Positions 34,342 through 44,302 of a stretch of DNA of 64,000 nucleotides are shown here, piece after piece. Under the pieces are notes generated by a model. The model ran no database searches, was not told where the DNA came from, and worked only from the letters and a program-made list of their open reading frames with translations. Each line of letters opens with the position of its first letter. Position 1 is the first letter of the stretch. Origin of the DNA: Candidatus Gastranaerophilales bacterium (GTDB taxonomy: Bacteria > Cyanobacteriota > Vampirovibrionia > Gastranaerophilales > Gastranaerophilaceae); NCBI GenBank assembly GCA_944326475.1, contig CALVEC010000005.1, forward strand, positions 85,870 through 149,869, read 5' to 3'. Made by a program: the position numbers and the translations under genes.

Positions 34342-35928
34342 TTAAGCCTGATTTTCCTGTTTTTTTGATTTTTGCTTATTCTCGTTAAGGAAAAAGACAA
34401 ACGGGAGAATGAAAACAACCGCAACTGCAAAATATCTGAAGGTTTCAACATATCCCCAAAAAGTTGCCTGCTGCTTAAGCAGACCGTATATCTGAGTTTG
34501 CGCCATATAAGTAGCATTCTGTAAATCAGTCAGCGGCAAGAATGAAGATGTCATAGACTGCAATCGTTCGAGATATACATTATTGCCTTCTGACAAAAAT
34601 TTAACCATAGTCATCTGGTGCACCTGAGAGAATCTTGAAATCATTGTGGTTGCAATAGATGTACCAATTGCTGCGCCGACATTTTTCACAAGGTTTTGAA
34701 GACCTGCAGCGTTTGTCTGGTCTTCATTATTGAGTGTTGCGCAGGAGATATTGGAAAGCGGCACCATTGTTAAAATCATCCCCACTCCGAACGTAAAATT
34801 AGGTATGGCAATATTCGCAAGTGCAATTGATGTATTTATTTCGCCAAACATCATGCTGCCCGCAGCCAGAATAATCAGTCCTATTATTACAACCGGTTTT
34901 ATACCAAGCTTAATAACCATAACTCCGGACAAAACCGATGCAATAAGACATCCCGCCCCGCGGGGCATCATTGACAAACCGCTTAAAAATGCAGTATATC
35001 CCATCATAGACTGGAGCATCGACGGCAAAATAGAGGATGATGCCATCATAACCCCCATAAGCACAACCTGTCCCATTGTACCTATTAAGAAATTGTGGTT
35101 TTTAAGTATCGACAGGTTAATAAGCCCTGTTTTCGTTTTGTTCTTTTTAATCTGTATACAAACAAAAATAATCAGACAAATCATTGAAAAAGTAAACAAT
35201 CTGCATATCCAAGCAGCATTAAACCAGTCATTGTCGTTGCCTTTTTCCAGCACAACCTGCAAACTCAAAAGCCACAAAGCCATAAAAGCAAACCCTGAAA
35301 AATCCATGGTCACGCCTTTTTGTTTTCTGGAGTACGGCGGTTCTTCTATATATTTAACCGAAAGATAAAAGGTAATAATACCGATAGGTATGTTTATAAA
35401 ATAAATCCAGGGCCAAGAGTAAGACTCGGTAATCCATCCGCCGACAGCCGGTCCCATAATAGGCGCAAGTACAACACCGAGACCAAATACAGCCATTGCA
35501 GACGGAAGTTTTTCTTTCGGGAAGATTTCAAAAATTATAGCCTGAGCAATAGGCATAATTCCTCCACCGCCAATTCCCTGCAGGATTCTTGAAAAAAGCA
35601 TCATCGGCATGGTTGTGGATATTCCGCAAAGTATTGAGGCAATGGTAAATATTGCCAGACTCAACAGGAAATACTGTTTTCTGCCTATAAGTTTGCAGAA
35701 AAAATCAACTGTCGGAATAATGATACCGCTGGCAACAAGATAGCTTGTAATAATCCAGGTTGACTCATTCTGGCTTACAGAAAAACTCCCCGCCATATGA
35801 GGCAGTGCAACGTTAGATATCGTCTCATCCAGTGCAAACATAAAGATAGAAAGCATTATAGGTATCATTGCAATCCACGGATTTATCTTAAAATGCCATT
35901 CCTCGGCTTTAGAGACAGCTACAGCCAT
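34342..35928 (-). CDS. DHA2-family (EmrB/QacA) multidrug MFS transporter
   Basis: A 528-residue, 14-helix drug:proton antiporter. Family motifs are visible: FALDETISNVALPHMAGSF in helix 1, TSYLVASGIIIP, GRKQYFLLSL (motif A), RILQGIGGGGIMP and motif C GPAVGGWI. I take the ATG at 35928, with GGGGGAG five bases upstream, over the GTG six bases before it. No EmrA-type adaptor or TolC gene is adjacent, so it may export only across the inner membrane. The dispersed repeat follows its stop codon. Confidence 0.9.
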   Translation of the reverse strand: MAVAVSKAEEWHFKINPWIAMIPIMLSIFMFALDETISNVALPHMAGSFSVSQNESTWIITSYLVASGIIIPTVDFFCKLIGRKQYFLLSLAIFTIASILCGISTTMPMMLFSRILQGIGGGGIMPIAQAIIFEIFPKEKLPSAMAVFGLGVVLAPIMGPAVGGWITESYSWPWIYFINIPIGIITFYLSVKYIEEPPYSRKQKGVTMDFSGFAFMALWLLSLQVVLEKGNDNDWFNAAWICRLFTFSMICLIIFVCIQIKKNKTKTGLINLSILKNHNFLIGTMGQVVLMGVMMASSSILPSMLQSMMGYTAFLSGLSMMPRGAGCLIASVLSGVMVIKLGIKPVVIIGLIILAAGSMMFGEINTSIALANIAIPNFTFGVGMILTMVPLSNISCATLNNEDQTNAAGLQNLVKNVGAAIGTSIATTMISRFSQVHQMTMVKFLSEGNNVYLERLQSMTSSFLPLTDLQNATYMAQTQIYGLLKQQATFWGYVETFRYFAVAVVFILPFVFFLNENKQKSKKQENQA

Positions 35929-36061
35929 AAACACTCCCCCGCTTTCTCATCTATAAAATTGTTTATAAAAAAATTTAAAAATAAAAAATTTTAAAAAGCA
36001 AGTTTATTTTGCAGCGGCAAATCATACTATATGTAAAACTTTTGACCGGAATATCTATAAA

Positions 36062-36097
36062 TATAAAAACAGACGCTGCTTTTATTACAGCGTCTGT
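36062..36097 (-). terminator. Rho-independent terminator of clpB
   Basis: A perfect 10-bp inverted repeat (ACAGACGCTG / CAGCGTCTGT, loop of 9) lies 21 bases after the clpB stop and is followed on the minus strand by TTTTTATAT. Confidence 0.9.
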
Positions 36098-36117
36098 TAT
36101 GTTTACAGGAACAAGAG

Positions 36118-38721
36118 TTAGTGAAACACAATCTCGTCGTTTTTTGCGTCAATTGTGATGGTGTCACCCTCTTTAAATTTTTGGGCAAGAATATCTTTTG
36201 CAAGCGGGTTTTCAACCATCTGGCGTATTGTACGTTTCAACGGACGTGCACCGTATACGGGGTTAAAACCGCGTGTCGCAAGGAGTTCTTTTGCCTCGTC
36301 TGTTATTTCCAGTTTTATATCCTTATCGGCAAAGAGTTTTTTCAATCCCGTAAAATAGATATCCACAATCTGTGACAACTGGTTTAACGTCAAAGCTTTA
36401 AAGAAGATTATTTCATCTATTCTGTTTAAAAATTCAGGCTTAAATTGAGCTTTCATAAGCTCCATAACCTTTTCTTTCGTGTCATTAAACTCGCTGTCTG
36501 AAATCATTGAGTTGAGACTGTTTTCAAGAATAATAGAGCTGCCGATGTTGCTTGTCATAATGATTAGCGTATTCTTGAAGTCAACCGTTCTGCCCTTTGA
36601 ATCAGTCAGTCTGCCGTCATCAAGGATTTGCAGCATTATATTAAACACATCAGGGTGTGCTTTTTCGATTTCATCAAAAAGTATAACAGAATAGGGTTTT
36701 CGCCTTACAGCTTCCGTAAGCTGACCGCCTTCATCATATCCGACATATCCGGGAGGCGCACCGACAAGTCTTGCAACAGAATGTTTTTCCATATATTCTG
36801 ACATATCAATACGAACAAGTGCGTCTTCGTCGTTGAACAAAAATTCCGCAAGCGATTTTGCAAGCTCGGTCTTACCGACGCCGGTCGGTCCGAGGAAAAT
36901 AAAAGAACCAATAGGTCTTTTCGGATCTTTTAAGCCGGAACGTGCACGTCTTATCGCATCAGACACGGTATTTACGGCTTCATCCTGACCGATAACTCTT
37001 TTATGGAGGTAGTCTTCCATTCTTAAAAGTTTCATCATTTCACTTTCAACAAGTCTTGACACCTCAATACCTGTCCATTTGCTAACAATTTCAGCAATAT
37101 CATCCTCATCAACTTCTTCTTTAAGCAGCGTGTGTTTTACATTCTTTTCACCTTTTTGTGCAGCCTGGAGCTGTTTTTGCAGCTCAATAAGTTTTCCGTA
37201 CTTTAATTCCGCAGCTTTCTCAAGATCTGTGTCTCTTTCTGCTTTTTCAATCTGAACTTTTACTTTTTCAATTTCTTCTTTGAGCTGTGCTTCATTTGTG
37301 ATGGTACTTTTTTCTGCTTCCCACTGGGTTTTTAAAACAGAAATTTTTCCGTCAAGCTCATCGATTAATTTTGTCAAAGCATCAATTTTGTTAGTATTTT
37401 CATCAGACGGATCTTCTTTTTTTATAGCCTGACGCTCAATTTCAAGCTGCATCTTCTGTCTTACAAGCGAATCCAGTTCCTCAGGCATTGAATCTATTTC
37501 AATTCTCAAAGAAGAAGCCGCCTCGTCAATAAGGTCAATAGCTTTATCAGGTAAGAATCTATCCGTTATATATCTATCGGAAAGCTTTGCCGCAGCAACA
37601 AGAGCGGCATCTTTTATTCGTATTCCGTGGTGAACTTCGTAACGTTCTTTCAAACCTCTCAAAATGCTTATTGTATCTTCAACAGAAGGCTCGTTGACCA
37701 TAACGGGCTGGAATCGTCTTTCAAGCGCCGGGTCTTTTTCAATATATTTTCTGTACTCGTTTATTGTAGTAGCGCCGACCGTTCTTAGCACACCTCTTGC
37801 TAAAAGCGGTTTTAAAAGATTTCCGGCATCCATGGAACCTTCAGTTGCACCCGCACCTACAACAGTGTGCAATTCATCGATAAATAGTACAATTTGTCCG
37901 TCAGAAGCTTCGACTTCTTTGAGCACTGCCTTCAAACGTTCTTCAAATTCACCTCTGAATTTTGCACCGGCAACAAGCGCCCCCATATCCAGCGCAATAA
38001 GCTGGGTATTTTTAAGACTCTCCGGTACATCGCCTCTTATTATTCTCTGGGCAAGCCCTTCAACAATAGCCGTTTTACCGACACCGGGTTCACCTATCAA
38101 TACAGGATTGTTTTTTGTACGTCTGTTAAGCACCTGAATAATACGTCTTACCTCCTCGTCTCTGCCGATTACAGGGTCAAGTTTGCCCCGCTTTGCAAGG
38201 TCGGTGAGATTTGTTGAATACTTTTCAAGAGCTTTATAATTTTCTTCAGAATCTTTAGAGTCCACTTTATTATGCCCCCTTATTTTTTTCATTGCATTAA
38301 GGATTTTGTCCTTCGTTACACCATTTTTGTCAAACAATGCTTTTATCTGTGTATTTGACAGCTCAGGTATGGCAAGCAGTATATGCTCTATACTTATAAA
38401 CGAATCTTTAAGCTTTTCTGCTTCGTCTTTTGCTATATCAAACAGTTTTATAGTGTCGTTTGAAAGATATAACTGCTGCGTCGGAGCAGGGTTGCTTAAA
38501 GTCGGTCTGTTGTTTATTAAAGACATAAGAGCATCTCTAAAACTTGGATTGTCAAGCTTCAATTCTCTCAAGTAATCTTTTGAGATGCCGTCTCTGTCCT
38601 CCTCCATGGCAAGAACAATATGTTCCGGCTCCATTTGAGTATTTTGAAATTTCGACATAAGCTGCTGTGCCGAAAATAATATTTCCTGAGCATTATTCGT
38701 TAATCTGTTAAAATCTATCAT
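36118..38721 (-). CDS. clpB: ATP-dependent disaggregase ClpB
   Basis: Hsp100 chaperone that works with DnaK to dissolve protein aggregates. The 867-residue protein has the Clp N-domain ([15 protein letters not shown]), AAA+ domain 1 with Walker A GEPGVGKT (about 203-210), the long coiled-coil middle domain (about 400-530), and AAA+ domain 2 with GPTGVGKT and the sensor region NRIDEI. Length is normal. AAGGGGG precedes the ATG. No CIRCE operator was seen in the upstream region. Confidence 0.97.
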   Translation of the reverse strand: MIDFNRLTNNAQEILFSAQQLMSKFQNTQMEPEHIVLAMEEDRDGISKDYLRELKLDNPSFRDALMSLINNRPTLSNPAPTQQLYLSNDTIKLFDIAKDEAEKLKDSFISIEHILLAIPELSNTQIKALFDKNGVTKDKILNAMKKIRGHNKVDSKDSEENYKALEKYSTNLTDLAKRGKLDPVIGRDEEVRRIIQVLNRRTKNNPVLIGEPGVGKTAIVEGLAQRIIRGDVPESLKNTQLIALDMGALVAGAKFRGEFEERLKAVLKEVEASDGQIVLFIDELHTVVGAGATEGSMDAGNLLKPLLARGVLRTVGATTINEYRKYIEKDPALERRFQPVMVNEPSVEDTISILRGLKERYEVHHGIRIKDAALVAAAKLSDRYITDRFLPDKAIDLIDEAASSLRIEIDSMPEELDSLVRQKMQLEIERQAIKKEDPSDENTNKIDALTKLIDELDGKISVLKTQWEAEKSTITNEAQLKEEIEKVKVQIEKAERDTDLEKAAELKYGKLIELQKQLQAAQKGEKNVKHTLLKEEVDEDDIAEIVSKWTGIEVSRLVESEMMKLLRMEDYLHKRVIGQDEAVNTVSDAIRRARSGLKDPKRPIGSFIFLGPTGVGKTELAKSLAEFLFNDEDALVRIDMSEYMEKHSVARLVGAPPGYVGYDEGGQLTEAVRRKPYSVILFDEIEKAHPDVFNIMLQILDDGRLTDSKGRTVDFKNTLIIMTSNIGSSIILENSLNSMISDSEFNDTKEKVMELMKAQFKPEFLNRIDEIIFFKALTLNQLSQIVDIYFTGLKKLFADKDIKLEITDEAKELLATRGFNPVYGARPLKRTIRQMVENPLAKDILAQKFKEGDTITIDAKNDEIVFH

Positions 38722-38813
38722 TATGCCCCCTTATTTATTAACTGTTTTTATATTTACATTTTAAGGACACTTTTGAAAATATCAGAAAAAATTAATCATT
38801 ATTTAATAATTTA

Positions 38814-38986
38814 ATATAGTCAACTGACCTCGATAACTTATTGAACGGGTGCATAAAGCAAGTTCAACCTTTGTGTTGAAAAACAGGCACCCGCAACAAG
38901 TACATGGGGTCACTTCCTCAAAATGACAGACTCGGTACCACTCACACTCAGTGTACCACTTCTACAAGCAGTCACTCTCAGACATT
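38814..38986 (-). repeat. Dispersed intergenic repeat, copy 2 (with extra hairpin)
   Basis: The homologue of the 34199-34322 repeat, between clpB and cysE. CGGGTGC (from 38845) can pair with GCACCCG (to 38894), enclosing a TTCAAC/GTTGAA stem. Relative to copy 1 there are about 50 additional bases (38904-38952) that contain GGTACCACT paired with AGTGTACC. The 305-base gene-free stretch 38722-39026 holds nothing else I can support. Confidence 0.75.
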
Positions 38987-39026
38987 TTTTTAAAGACAGA
39001 TATAGCTTTTTAAAACACAAAACAGC

Positions 39027-39689
39027 TTAACAGTCGGTTTTTTCACCTACAGGCATGTTTAGCTTGTCTTTTATCTCCTGTACTTCGTATGTAAGTCTGT
39101 TCAACTGGCATTTTACCGGGTCCGGGATTCTGTTATGCATAAGTATTCCGCCGACCATAAGTTTTTGATGTACAACCCTTCCCGGGACACCGACTACCGT
39201 GCTGTTTTCAGGCACATCATCAACAACCACGGAACCCGCGCCGATTCTCGTATTTGAACCGATAGTAAGATTGCCAAGCACTTTTGCACCTGCGCCGACA
39301 ATGACATTGTTACCCAAGGTAGGATGGCGTTTTCCGTGTTCTTTGCCGGTACCGCCTAATGTTACACCCTGATAAATCAGCACATCATCGCCAATTATCG
39401 TAGTTTCACCAATTACAACACCCATGCCGTGGTCAATAAAGAACCTGCGTCCTATTGTTGCGCCCGGATGGATTTCAATACCCGTAAAAATTCTGCTCCA
39501 GTATGAAATAAGTCGGGGAATTATCGGTATTTTCCAGTAGCGCAGCTTATGTGCAATTCTATGTGCAATTAGAGCGTGAAGCCCCGGATAACACAGTAAA
39601 ACCTCCAGAAGATTATCCGCTGCCGGGTCTTTTTCGTAAATTGTTTTTATGTCTTCTTTAATTTGGCTTAGTGCGCGTTTTATAAGCAT
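39027..39689 (-). CDS. cysE: Serine O-acetyltransferase
   Basis: Acetylates L-serine with acetyl-CoA, the entry step of cysteine synthesis. The 220-residue protein has the helical N-domain ([33 protein letters not shown]) and a left-handed beta-helix of hexapeptide repeats including [49 protein letters not shown] and a final cap VPGRVVHQ. It is the last gene of a tyrS-cysK-cysE run, 12 bp after cysK. Confidence 0.95.
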   Translation of the reverse strand: MLIKRALSQIKEDIKTIYEKDPAADNLLEVLLCYPGLHALIAHRIAHKLRYWKIPIIPRLISYWSRIFTGIEIHPGATIGRRFFIDHGMGVVIGETTIIGDDVLIYQGVTLGGTGKEHGKRHPTLGNNVIVGAGAKVLGNLTIGSNTRIGAGSVVVDDVPENSTVVGVPGRVVHQKLMVGGILMHNRIPDPVKCQLNRLTYEVQEIKDKLNMPVGEKTDC

Positions 39690-39701
39690 TTTTTATCCTT
39701 T

Positions 39702-40619
39702 TTAATTTTCAAAAAGCTTTGTAGAAATGTATCTTTCTCCGTAGTCACAAATTATACTAACAATTAATTTGCCTTTATTCTCCGGTCTTTTGGCTAACTC
39801 CAGAGCACAAAAAACATTTGCGCCGGAGGAGATACCGCAAAGTATTCCTTCTTCTTTTGCAAGACGCTTTGCAATATTTATTGCATCAGCTTCTTTCACA
39901 GTCATAACTTCGTCCACAACAGACAGGTTAAGGTTTTTCGGAATAAAATTTGCCCCGATTCCCTGAATGCCGTGAGCGCCGGATTGTCCTTTGGTCACTA
40001 GCGGGCTGTCATAAGGTTCTGCGCCTACTATCTTTATATTTTTATTATACTCTTTAAGTTTTTTCCCAACTCCCGAGAGTGTTCCGCCGGTACCAAAGCT
40101 TGCGGTAAAAATATCAATCTTTCCGTCTGTATCTGTCCAAATTTCTTCGGCGGTTGTAAGTTCGTGGGATTTCGGGTTGTCAGGGTTATCGAACTGAGAT
40201 GGGATAAAACTTTTTTTATACTGCGCAGCAAGCTCGAAAGCCTTATCAACTGCACCCTTCATTCCCGCATCTGCCGGAGTCAGTACAAGTTTTGCTCCGT
40301 AACCCTCAAGCATTTTTCTTCGTTCAAGACTCATGCTCTCAGGCATTGTCATAATAATTTTATACCCTTTAACAGCACAGCAAAGAGCAAGCCCAATACC
40401 GGTATTCCCGCTTGTTGGTTCAATAATGACAGTATCTTTATCAACAAGCCCTTTTTTTTCAGCTTGTTCAAGCATATACAGAGCAGGTCTGTCTTTTACT
40501 GAGTTTGCTGGGTTAAAGTATTCGAGTTTAACTGCAACCTTTGCACCTGTGTCGTTAATTTTGTTCAGCATAACCATCGGCGTAGCGCCGATTAACTTCA
40601 AAATATTTTCATAAATCAT
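39702..40619 (-). CDS. cysK: Cysteine synthase A (O-acetylserine sulfhydrylase)
   Basis: PLP enzyme that replaces the acetyl group of O-acetylserine with sulfide. The 305 residues show the PLP lysine in NPANSVKDRPALYMLEQAE, the substrate loop EPTSGNTGIGLA, and the phosphate loop GTGGTLSGVG. The ATG at 40619 is one base after the tyrS stop; GAGG lies upstream inside tyrS. With cysE next to it, CysK can form the cysteine synthase complex. Confidence 0.96.
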   Translation of the reverse strand: MIYENILKLIGATPMVMLNKINDTGAKVAVKLEYFNPANSVKDRPALYMLEQAEKKGLVDKDTVIIEPTSGNTGIGLALCCAVKGYKIIMTMPESMSLERRKMLEGYGAKLVLTPADAGMKGAVDKAFELAAQYKKSFIPSQFDNPDNPKSHELTTAEEIWTDTDGKIDIFTASFGTGGTLSGVGKKLKEYNKNIKIVGAEPYDSPLVTKGQSGAHGIQGIGANFIPKNLNLSVVDEVMTVKEADAINIAKRLAKEEGILCGISSGANVFCALELAKRPENKGKLIVSIICDYGERYISTKLFEN

Positions 40620-40620
40620 C

Positions 40621-41841
40621 TTAAACAAGCCTCATATATTTTCTCTTTCCGGCTTGCAGTATTGCTGTTTTTGCAGGTACAATCATTGCTATATCAGAGA
40701 TTTTTTCATTATCAATTTTGACGCCGCCGCCGGCAATCAATCTCTTTGCCTCTCCTTTACTTGCAACAAAGCCGAGTTCCAAAAGCAAGTCGAGAATATT
40801 TTTTTCACCGCTCATTTTATACGATGGAATATCCTCAGGGATTCCTTTATTTTGCACTACGTTAACAAATTCATCCTGTGCTTTTTTTGTCTCGTCGTCA
40901 GAGTGGTATTCGTTAGTAATTGTATATGCAAGCTGCATTTTTATATCACGGGGATTTTCTGTTTTCAATCGTTCTTCAATTTCCTTAAGCTCCTTATCGG
41001 ATATATCAGTCAAGAGACTGAAATATTTAACAATCAAAGTATCCGGAATCGACATAAGTTTTCCGTACATGTCTTTTGCACTGTCAGTAAGTGATATACA
41101 GTGTTCCGGATAGGTCTTTGACATTTTGACAAGTCCGTCTGTACCCTCAATCAACGGTAAAAGCATAACCATCTGGGGATTTGGTTTTCCGTACGCTGTT
41201 TGGATTTCACGCCCAAGAAGAACATTAAATCGCTGGTCAGTACCGCCAAGTTCTATGTCTGCATCTATTGCAACCGAGTCGTATGCCTGCATAAGCGGAT
41301 AGAAAAATTCGTGGATAGAAATAGGTTTGCCCTCTGCATAGCGTTTTGCAAAATCATCTCTTGTCATCATCTGGGCAACAGTAACGTTTGATGCAAGTTT
41401 CAACAGGTCTGTAAGCTGCATTTTATGCAGCCAGTCAGCATTGTTAACTACTTCTGCCTTTGATGTATCAAGAACTTTAGACATCTGTTCAAAATATGTC
41501 TTTGCATTTTCTTCAACCTGTTCCTTGGTCAAAGCAGGTCTTGTCTCGGATTTACCGGACGGATCCCCGACCATTGCAGTTGCTCCACCAACTAAAAGAA
41601 CTATCGTATGCCCAAGCTCCTGAAATTTCTTGAGTTTCTTCATAACAACAGTGTGTCCGAGGTGTAAATCAGGTCTTGTCGGATCCATGCCGAGTTTTAC
41701 ACGGATAGGTATTCCGGATTCCTTAGATTTTTGTAGTTTTATAGCAAGTTCTTTAACCCCGCCCGGCAAGAGTTCTGCTCCTCTTGAAATTTCTTCCGCC
41801 TGTTTTATAAATTCTTCTTTTAATTGAAATTTTTCTTCCAT
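40621..41841 (-). CDS. tyrS: Tyrosyl-tRNA synthetase
   Basis: Class I aminoacyl-tRNA synthetase of the shorter (TyrRS-type 2, TyrZ-like) form, 406 residues. The HIGH motif appears as HLGHTVV (about 60-66), KMSKS as KMSKT (near 232-236), tyrosine-pocket sequence as PLMQAYDSVAIDADIELGGTDQRFN, and an S4 RNA-binding domain lies at the C-terminus. AGAGGA precedes the ATG. It leads directly into cysK. Confidence 0.95.
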   Translation of the reverse strand: MEEKFQLKEEFIKQAEEISRGAELLPGGVKELAIKLQKSKESGIPIRVKLGMDPTRPDLHLGHTVVMKKLKKFQELGHTIVLLVGGATAMVGDPSGKSETRPALTKEQVEENAKTYFEQMSKVLDTSKAEVVNNADWLHKMQLTDLLKLASNVTVAQMMTRDDFAKRYAEGKPISIHEFFYPLMQAYDSVAIDADIELGGTDQRFNVLLGREIQTAYGKPNPQMVMLLPLIEGTDGLVKMSKTYPEHCISLTDSAKDMYGKLMSIPDTLIVKYFSLLTDISDKELKEIEERLKTENPRDIKMQLAYTITNEYHSDDETKKAQDEFVNVVQNKGIPEDIPSYKMSGEKNILDLLLELGFVASKGEAKRLIAGGGVKIDNEKISDIAMIVPAKTAILQAGKRKYMRLV

Positions 41842-41931
41842 TTAAATAATCCTCTGTTTATATAATTATGTATCCATTGTAACAAAAAAAATATAAATAG
41901 CTCAAATTTTTATAAAAACAGGTAAAAAGGG

Positions 41932-41960
41932 TTGTATTTGAAATATATGCGTGTTAATAT
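41932..41960 (+). promoter_or_regulatory. Probable sigma-70-type promoter of rpsU
   Basis: TTGTAT and TAATAT are separated by 17 bases, with a TG just before the -10; the -10 ends 45 bases before rpsU. Confidence 0.6.
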
Positions 41961-42005
41961 GACTGCATAAGCTACATAAACTAAACAGAAGGTGGTGAAA
42001 AACGA

Positions 42006-42179
42006 ATGCCTGAAGTAAGAGTCGGTGAAAACGAAAGCATCGAAAGCGCTCTTAAAAGATTCAAAAAGAAAATCCAAAAAGCAGGAATACTTTCTGAAAT
42101 CAAAAGACGTGAGGTTTATGAAAAACCAAGTATCAAAAGAAAACGCAAATCTGAAGCTGCACGAAAACGCAGAGTTTAG
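42006..42179 (+). CDS. rpsU: 30S ribosomal protein S21
   Basis: A 57-residue very basic protein: [19 protein letters not shown], then helices ending with [14 protein letters not shown]21 helps early mRNA base pairing at the 30S platform. AGGTGGTG lies 9-16 bases upstream of the ATG. It is followed at once by a strong terminator and a tandem repeat array. The gene is monocistronic, with its own promoter. Confidence 0.95.
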   Translation: MPEVRVGENESIESALKRFKKKIQKAGILSEIKRREVYEKPSIKRKRKSEAARKRRV

Positions 42180-42222
42180 GTTTTTATAAAAAAGTCCGAT
42201 AAATTCGGTATAAAAAACAGAC

Positions 42223-42251
42223 AAAAAGCGTACGGGGGACCGGCGCTTTTT
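42223..42251 (+). terminator. Terminator of rpsU
   Basis: AAAAAGCG pairs with CGCTTTTT across a 13-base G-rich loop; the distal T-run serves as the U-tract. Confidence 0.8.
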
Positions 42252-42415
42252 GTTTATTAAAAGCAGAATCACGTATAGTTTATAAAAAAGTCGGCGCTTT
42301 TTGTTTATTAAAAGCAGAATCACGTATAGTTTATAAAAAAGTCGGCGCTTTTTGTTTATTAAAAGTACAATCATGTACAGTTTACAAAAAGTCAGCGCTT
42401 TTTTGTTATAAGAAA
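42241..42415 (+). repeat. 51-bp tandem repeat of terminator-like hairpins
   Basis: Units begin at 42241, 42292, 42343 and 42393 (periods 51, 51, 50). The first two full units are nearly identical, later ones diverge. Each junction holds AAAAAG-TCGGCG-CTTTTT, a short hairpin with a T-run. The array lies in a 335-base gene-free stretch (42180-42514) between rpsU and rsfS. The rest of the stretch holds only the rsfS leader with a possible TAAAAT -10. Confidence 0.85.
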
Positions 42416-42514
42416 CAGCTTCACAACTTTTAGGCAGTGCCGGATTTAAATAAATTTTTTTTATGCTAAAATTTTGTTACGTCACTAAAATATTGAATAA
42501 AAGGAAAGAAGAAT

Positions 42515-42913
42515 TTGAGCGAGAATAATCAAATAACATCATCAAAATTCGCAAGTGTAATTGCGCGTATACTGGATGACAAACTTGGACAGGATATTAC
42601 AATACTAAATATAAGCAACGTTTCAGTACTTGCTGATTTTTTTGTAATTTGCTCGGCAGAAAGCACAACTCAGGTAAGAGCACTCACCGAACATGTAAGA
42701 GACCGTGTTAAACATCTGTTTGACAGAATCCCCGCCGGTGAAGAAAAAGACTTAAAGAACAGATGGAATCTTTTAGACTACGGAGATGTTATTGTTCATG
42801 TTTTGCATAAAGAAGAACGGGAAACTTACGCTATAGAAAAATTCTGGTCGCACGCATTTAAAGTAAACCGCGAAGACTGGGAAGAAGATTCTAAAGAATA
42901 TTCTATATATTAA
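42515..42913 (+). CDS. rsfS: Ribosomal silencing factor RsfS
   Basis: Binds L14 and blocks subunit joining in starvation. The 132-residue protein has the fold signature KLGQDITILNISNVSVLADFFVICSAESTTQVRAL and the C-terminal WNLLDYGDVIVHVLHKEERETYAIEKFW. The start is TTG at 42515, with AAGGAAAG upstream, which gives the expected N-terminus. Confidence 0.94.
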   Translation: MSENNQITSSKFASVIARILDDKLGQDITILNISNVSVLADFFVICSAESTTQVRALTEHVRDRVKHLFDRIPAGEEKDLKNRWNLLDYGDVIVHVLHKEERETYAIEKFWSHAFKVNREDWEEDSKEYSIY

Positions 42914-42970
42914 GAGTACATAAAACAGTTTTTATAAAGCTGATAATTTACTTTTTATGCGTTTAAGTGA

Positions 42971-42999
42971 TTGATTCTTTTTGTTCTTCGCTATAGAAT
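42971..42999 (+). promoter_or_regulatory. Probable promoter of the secreted protein gene at 43060
   Basis: TTGATT and TAGAAT are separated by 17 bases, about 60 bases before the start codon. Confidence 0.5.
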
Positions 43000-43059
43000 A
43001 ATAAATAAATTTCAAACGGGCAAGACAATTACAAAATACAATCAGGAGGAGAGTTTACA

Positions 43060-43746
43060 ATGAAAAAAGTTATAACTGCGTTATTACTGGCTGCAGGTTT
43101 ACTTTTTAATACAGCGGTCAACGCAGAAGAACCAAACCGCACTATAAAGGCAGATATTCAGTCTATAAGAATCCCTGAAGGTACTTATTTAAAGCTTGAG
43201 CTTATTGACCCTGTATCAACAAAAATCGGAAGCACCGGCGACGAGTTTAATGCAATGCTAAAAGAAGACCAGATTGTCAACAATACGGTAGTTTTGCCGG
43301 CAGGGTCAGTTTTTAGAGGAATGATAAATAAAATTGTGCCGGCAAAAAGCCTCTCAAGAAGTGCTATTTTGTACATAACATTTGACCACGTAGTAACAAC
43401 AACAGGACGTCAAATACCGGTAACAGCAGGCATTTACAACTACCCTTCTTTGACTGTTGACGGCGGTATTTTTGAAGGCGGAAATTACGGCTGGGCACTC
43501 CAGCAAAACTGGTCAAACACGAAAAAAATCGTAAAAACAACGATAGATTGGGGCAAAGGCACCGGAGACAATATGCAGTATGTATGTGTGCCGATAGGAG
43601 CAGTCGGCGGTGTTATAGGCGGCGCATTTTACCTTGTCGGAGACTCTATCGTAGACCTGTTTAAAAAAGGTAATAACGTCAATCTTGAACAGGGACAAAT
43701 CCTTGATATTATGCTTACACAACCTATAGATGTACCTATTCACTAA
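43060..43746 (+). CDS. Secreted beta-domain protein (TrbI/VirB10-like layout)
   Basis: A 228-residue exported protein with a Sec signal peptide (1-22, ...TAVNA). Residues about 36-120 form a beta domain whose pattern (GTYLKLELIDPVSTKIGSTGDEF... LPAGSVFRGMI ... ILYITFDHVVTTTGRQIPV) also occurs in the protein at 47752 and loosely resembles TrbI/VirB10 beta-barrel domains. A Gly-rich hydrophobic stretch (about 185-203) may insert in a membrane. A final strand NLEQGQILDIMLTQPIDVPI ends it. AGGAGGAG precedes the ATG. Probably periplasmic or outer-membrane; function unknown. Confidence 0.75.
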   Translation: MKKVITALLLAAGLLFNTAVNAEEPNRTIKADIQSIRIPEGTYLKLELIDPVSTKIGSTGDEFNAMLKEDQIVNNTVVLPAGSVFRGMINKIVPAKSLSRSAILYITFDHVVTTTGRQIPVTAGIYNYPSLTVDGGIFEGGNYGWALQQNWSNTKKIVKTTIDWGKGTGDNMQYVCVPIGAVGGVIGGAFYLVGDSIVDLFKKGNNVNLEQGQILDIMLTQPIDVPIH

Positions 43747-43747
43747 T

Positions 43748-44302
43748 ATGAAAAAATTATTTGTAAACATAATGGCAGCGCTAAAATGCGCGTTTCTGAT
43801 TCTTTTTGACAGAAGCGAAGCAGAAATTGGGGCTGTATTACAAAAAGAAAACAAAAAGATTGCAACGGCAGAAAGCTGCACCGGCGGATTATTGAGTTCT
43901 TTTTTGACAGATATATCCGGAAGCTCTGAATATATTAAGGCAAACTTTGTAACTTATGCAAACGAAGCAAAAGAGCAGTATCTGGAGGTCAGCCATGAAA
44001 TACTGCACGAGTATGGAGCCGTAAGCCCACAGACTGCAAGAGCAATGGTTGAAGGGCTTTTGGAACACACCGATGCTGATTATGCGGCAGCAACTACAGG
44101 TATTGCAGGACCAACCGGAGGTACTGAAGAAAAACCGGTAGGGCTGGTTTATATAGGTGTCGGAAACAGGGAAAGAATTGTCGTAAAAAAATATAATGTC
44201 CACCCGCTGACTTACAGAAGATTTGCAAAAATTCAGTTTGCCAAAGAGGCATTGAAAATAATGAAAGAATTTTTAAGGGAGAATGAAAAATGCACAGATT
44301 AA
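43748..44302 (+). CDS. CinA C-terminal domain protein (nicotinamide-nucleotide amidase type)
   Basis: A 184-residue stand-alone CinA-C (PncC-like) domain, which deamidates NMN in the NAD salvage cycle in characterised members. The motifs IATAESCTGGLLSSFLTDISGSS and TTGIAGPTGGTEEKPVGLVYIG are present. I choose the ATG at 43748, one base after the previous stop; a GTACCT-linked ATG at 43730 is the alternative. Neither has a clear Shine-Dalgarno site. An N-terminal ~25-residue hydrophobic stretch is unusual. It overlaps the next gene by 13 bp. Confidence 0.88.
   Translation: MKKLFVNIMAALKCAFLILFDRSEAEIGAVLQKENKKIATAESCTGGLLSSFLTDISGSSEYIKANFVTYANEAKEQYLEVSHEILHEYGAVSPQTARAMVEGLLEHTDADYAAATTGIAGPTGGTEEKPVGLVYIGVGNRERIVVKKYNVHPLTYRRFAKIQFAKEALKIMKEFLRENEKCTD

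Noticed and set aside
36118..38814. CIRCE heat-shock operator before clpB
   Set aside because: No TTAGCACTC-N9-GAGTGCTAA-like inverted repeat was found upstream of the start.
41910..42374. A 154-residue minus-strand reading with three copies of a 17-residue repeat across rpsU and its terminator
   Set aside because: The repeat is the 51-bp terminator array read in one frame, and the rest is antisense to rpsU, which is certain.
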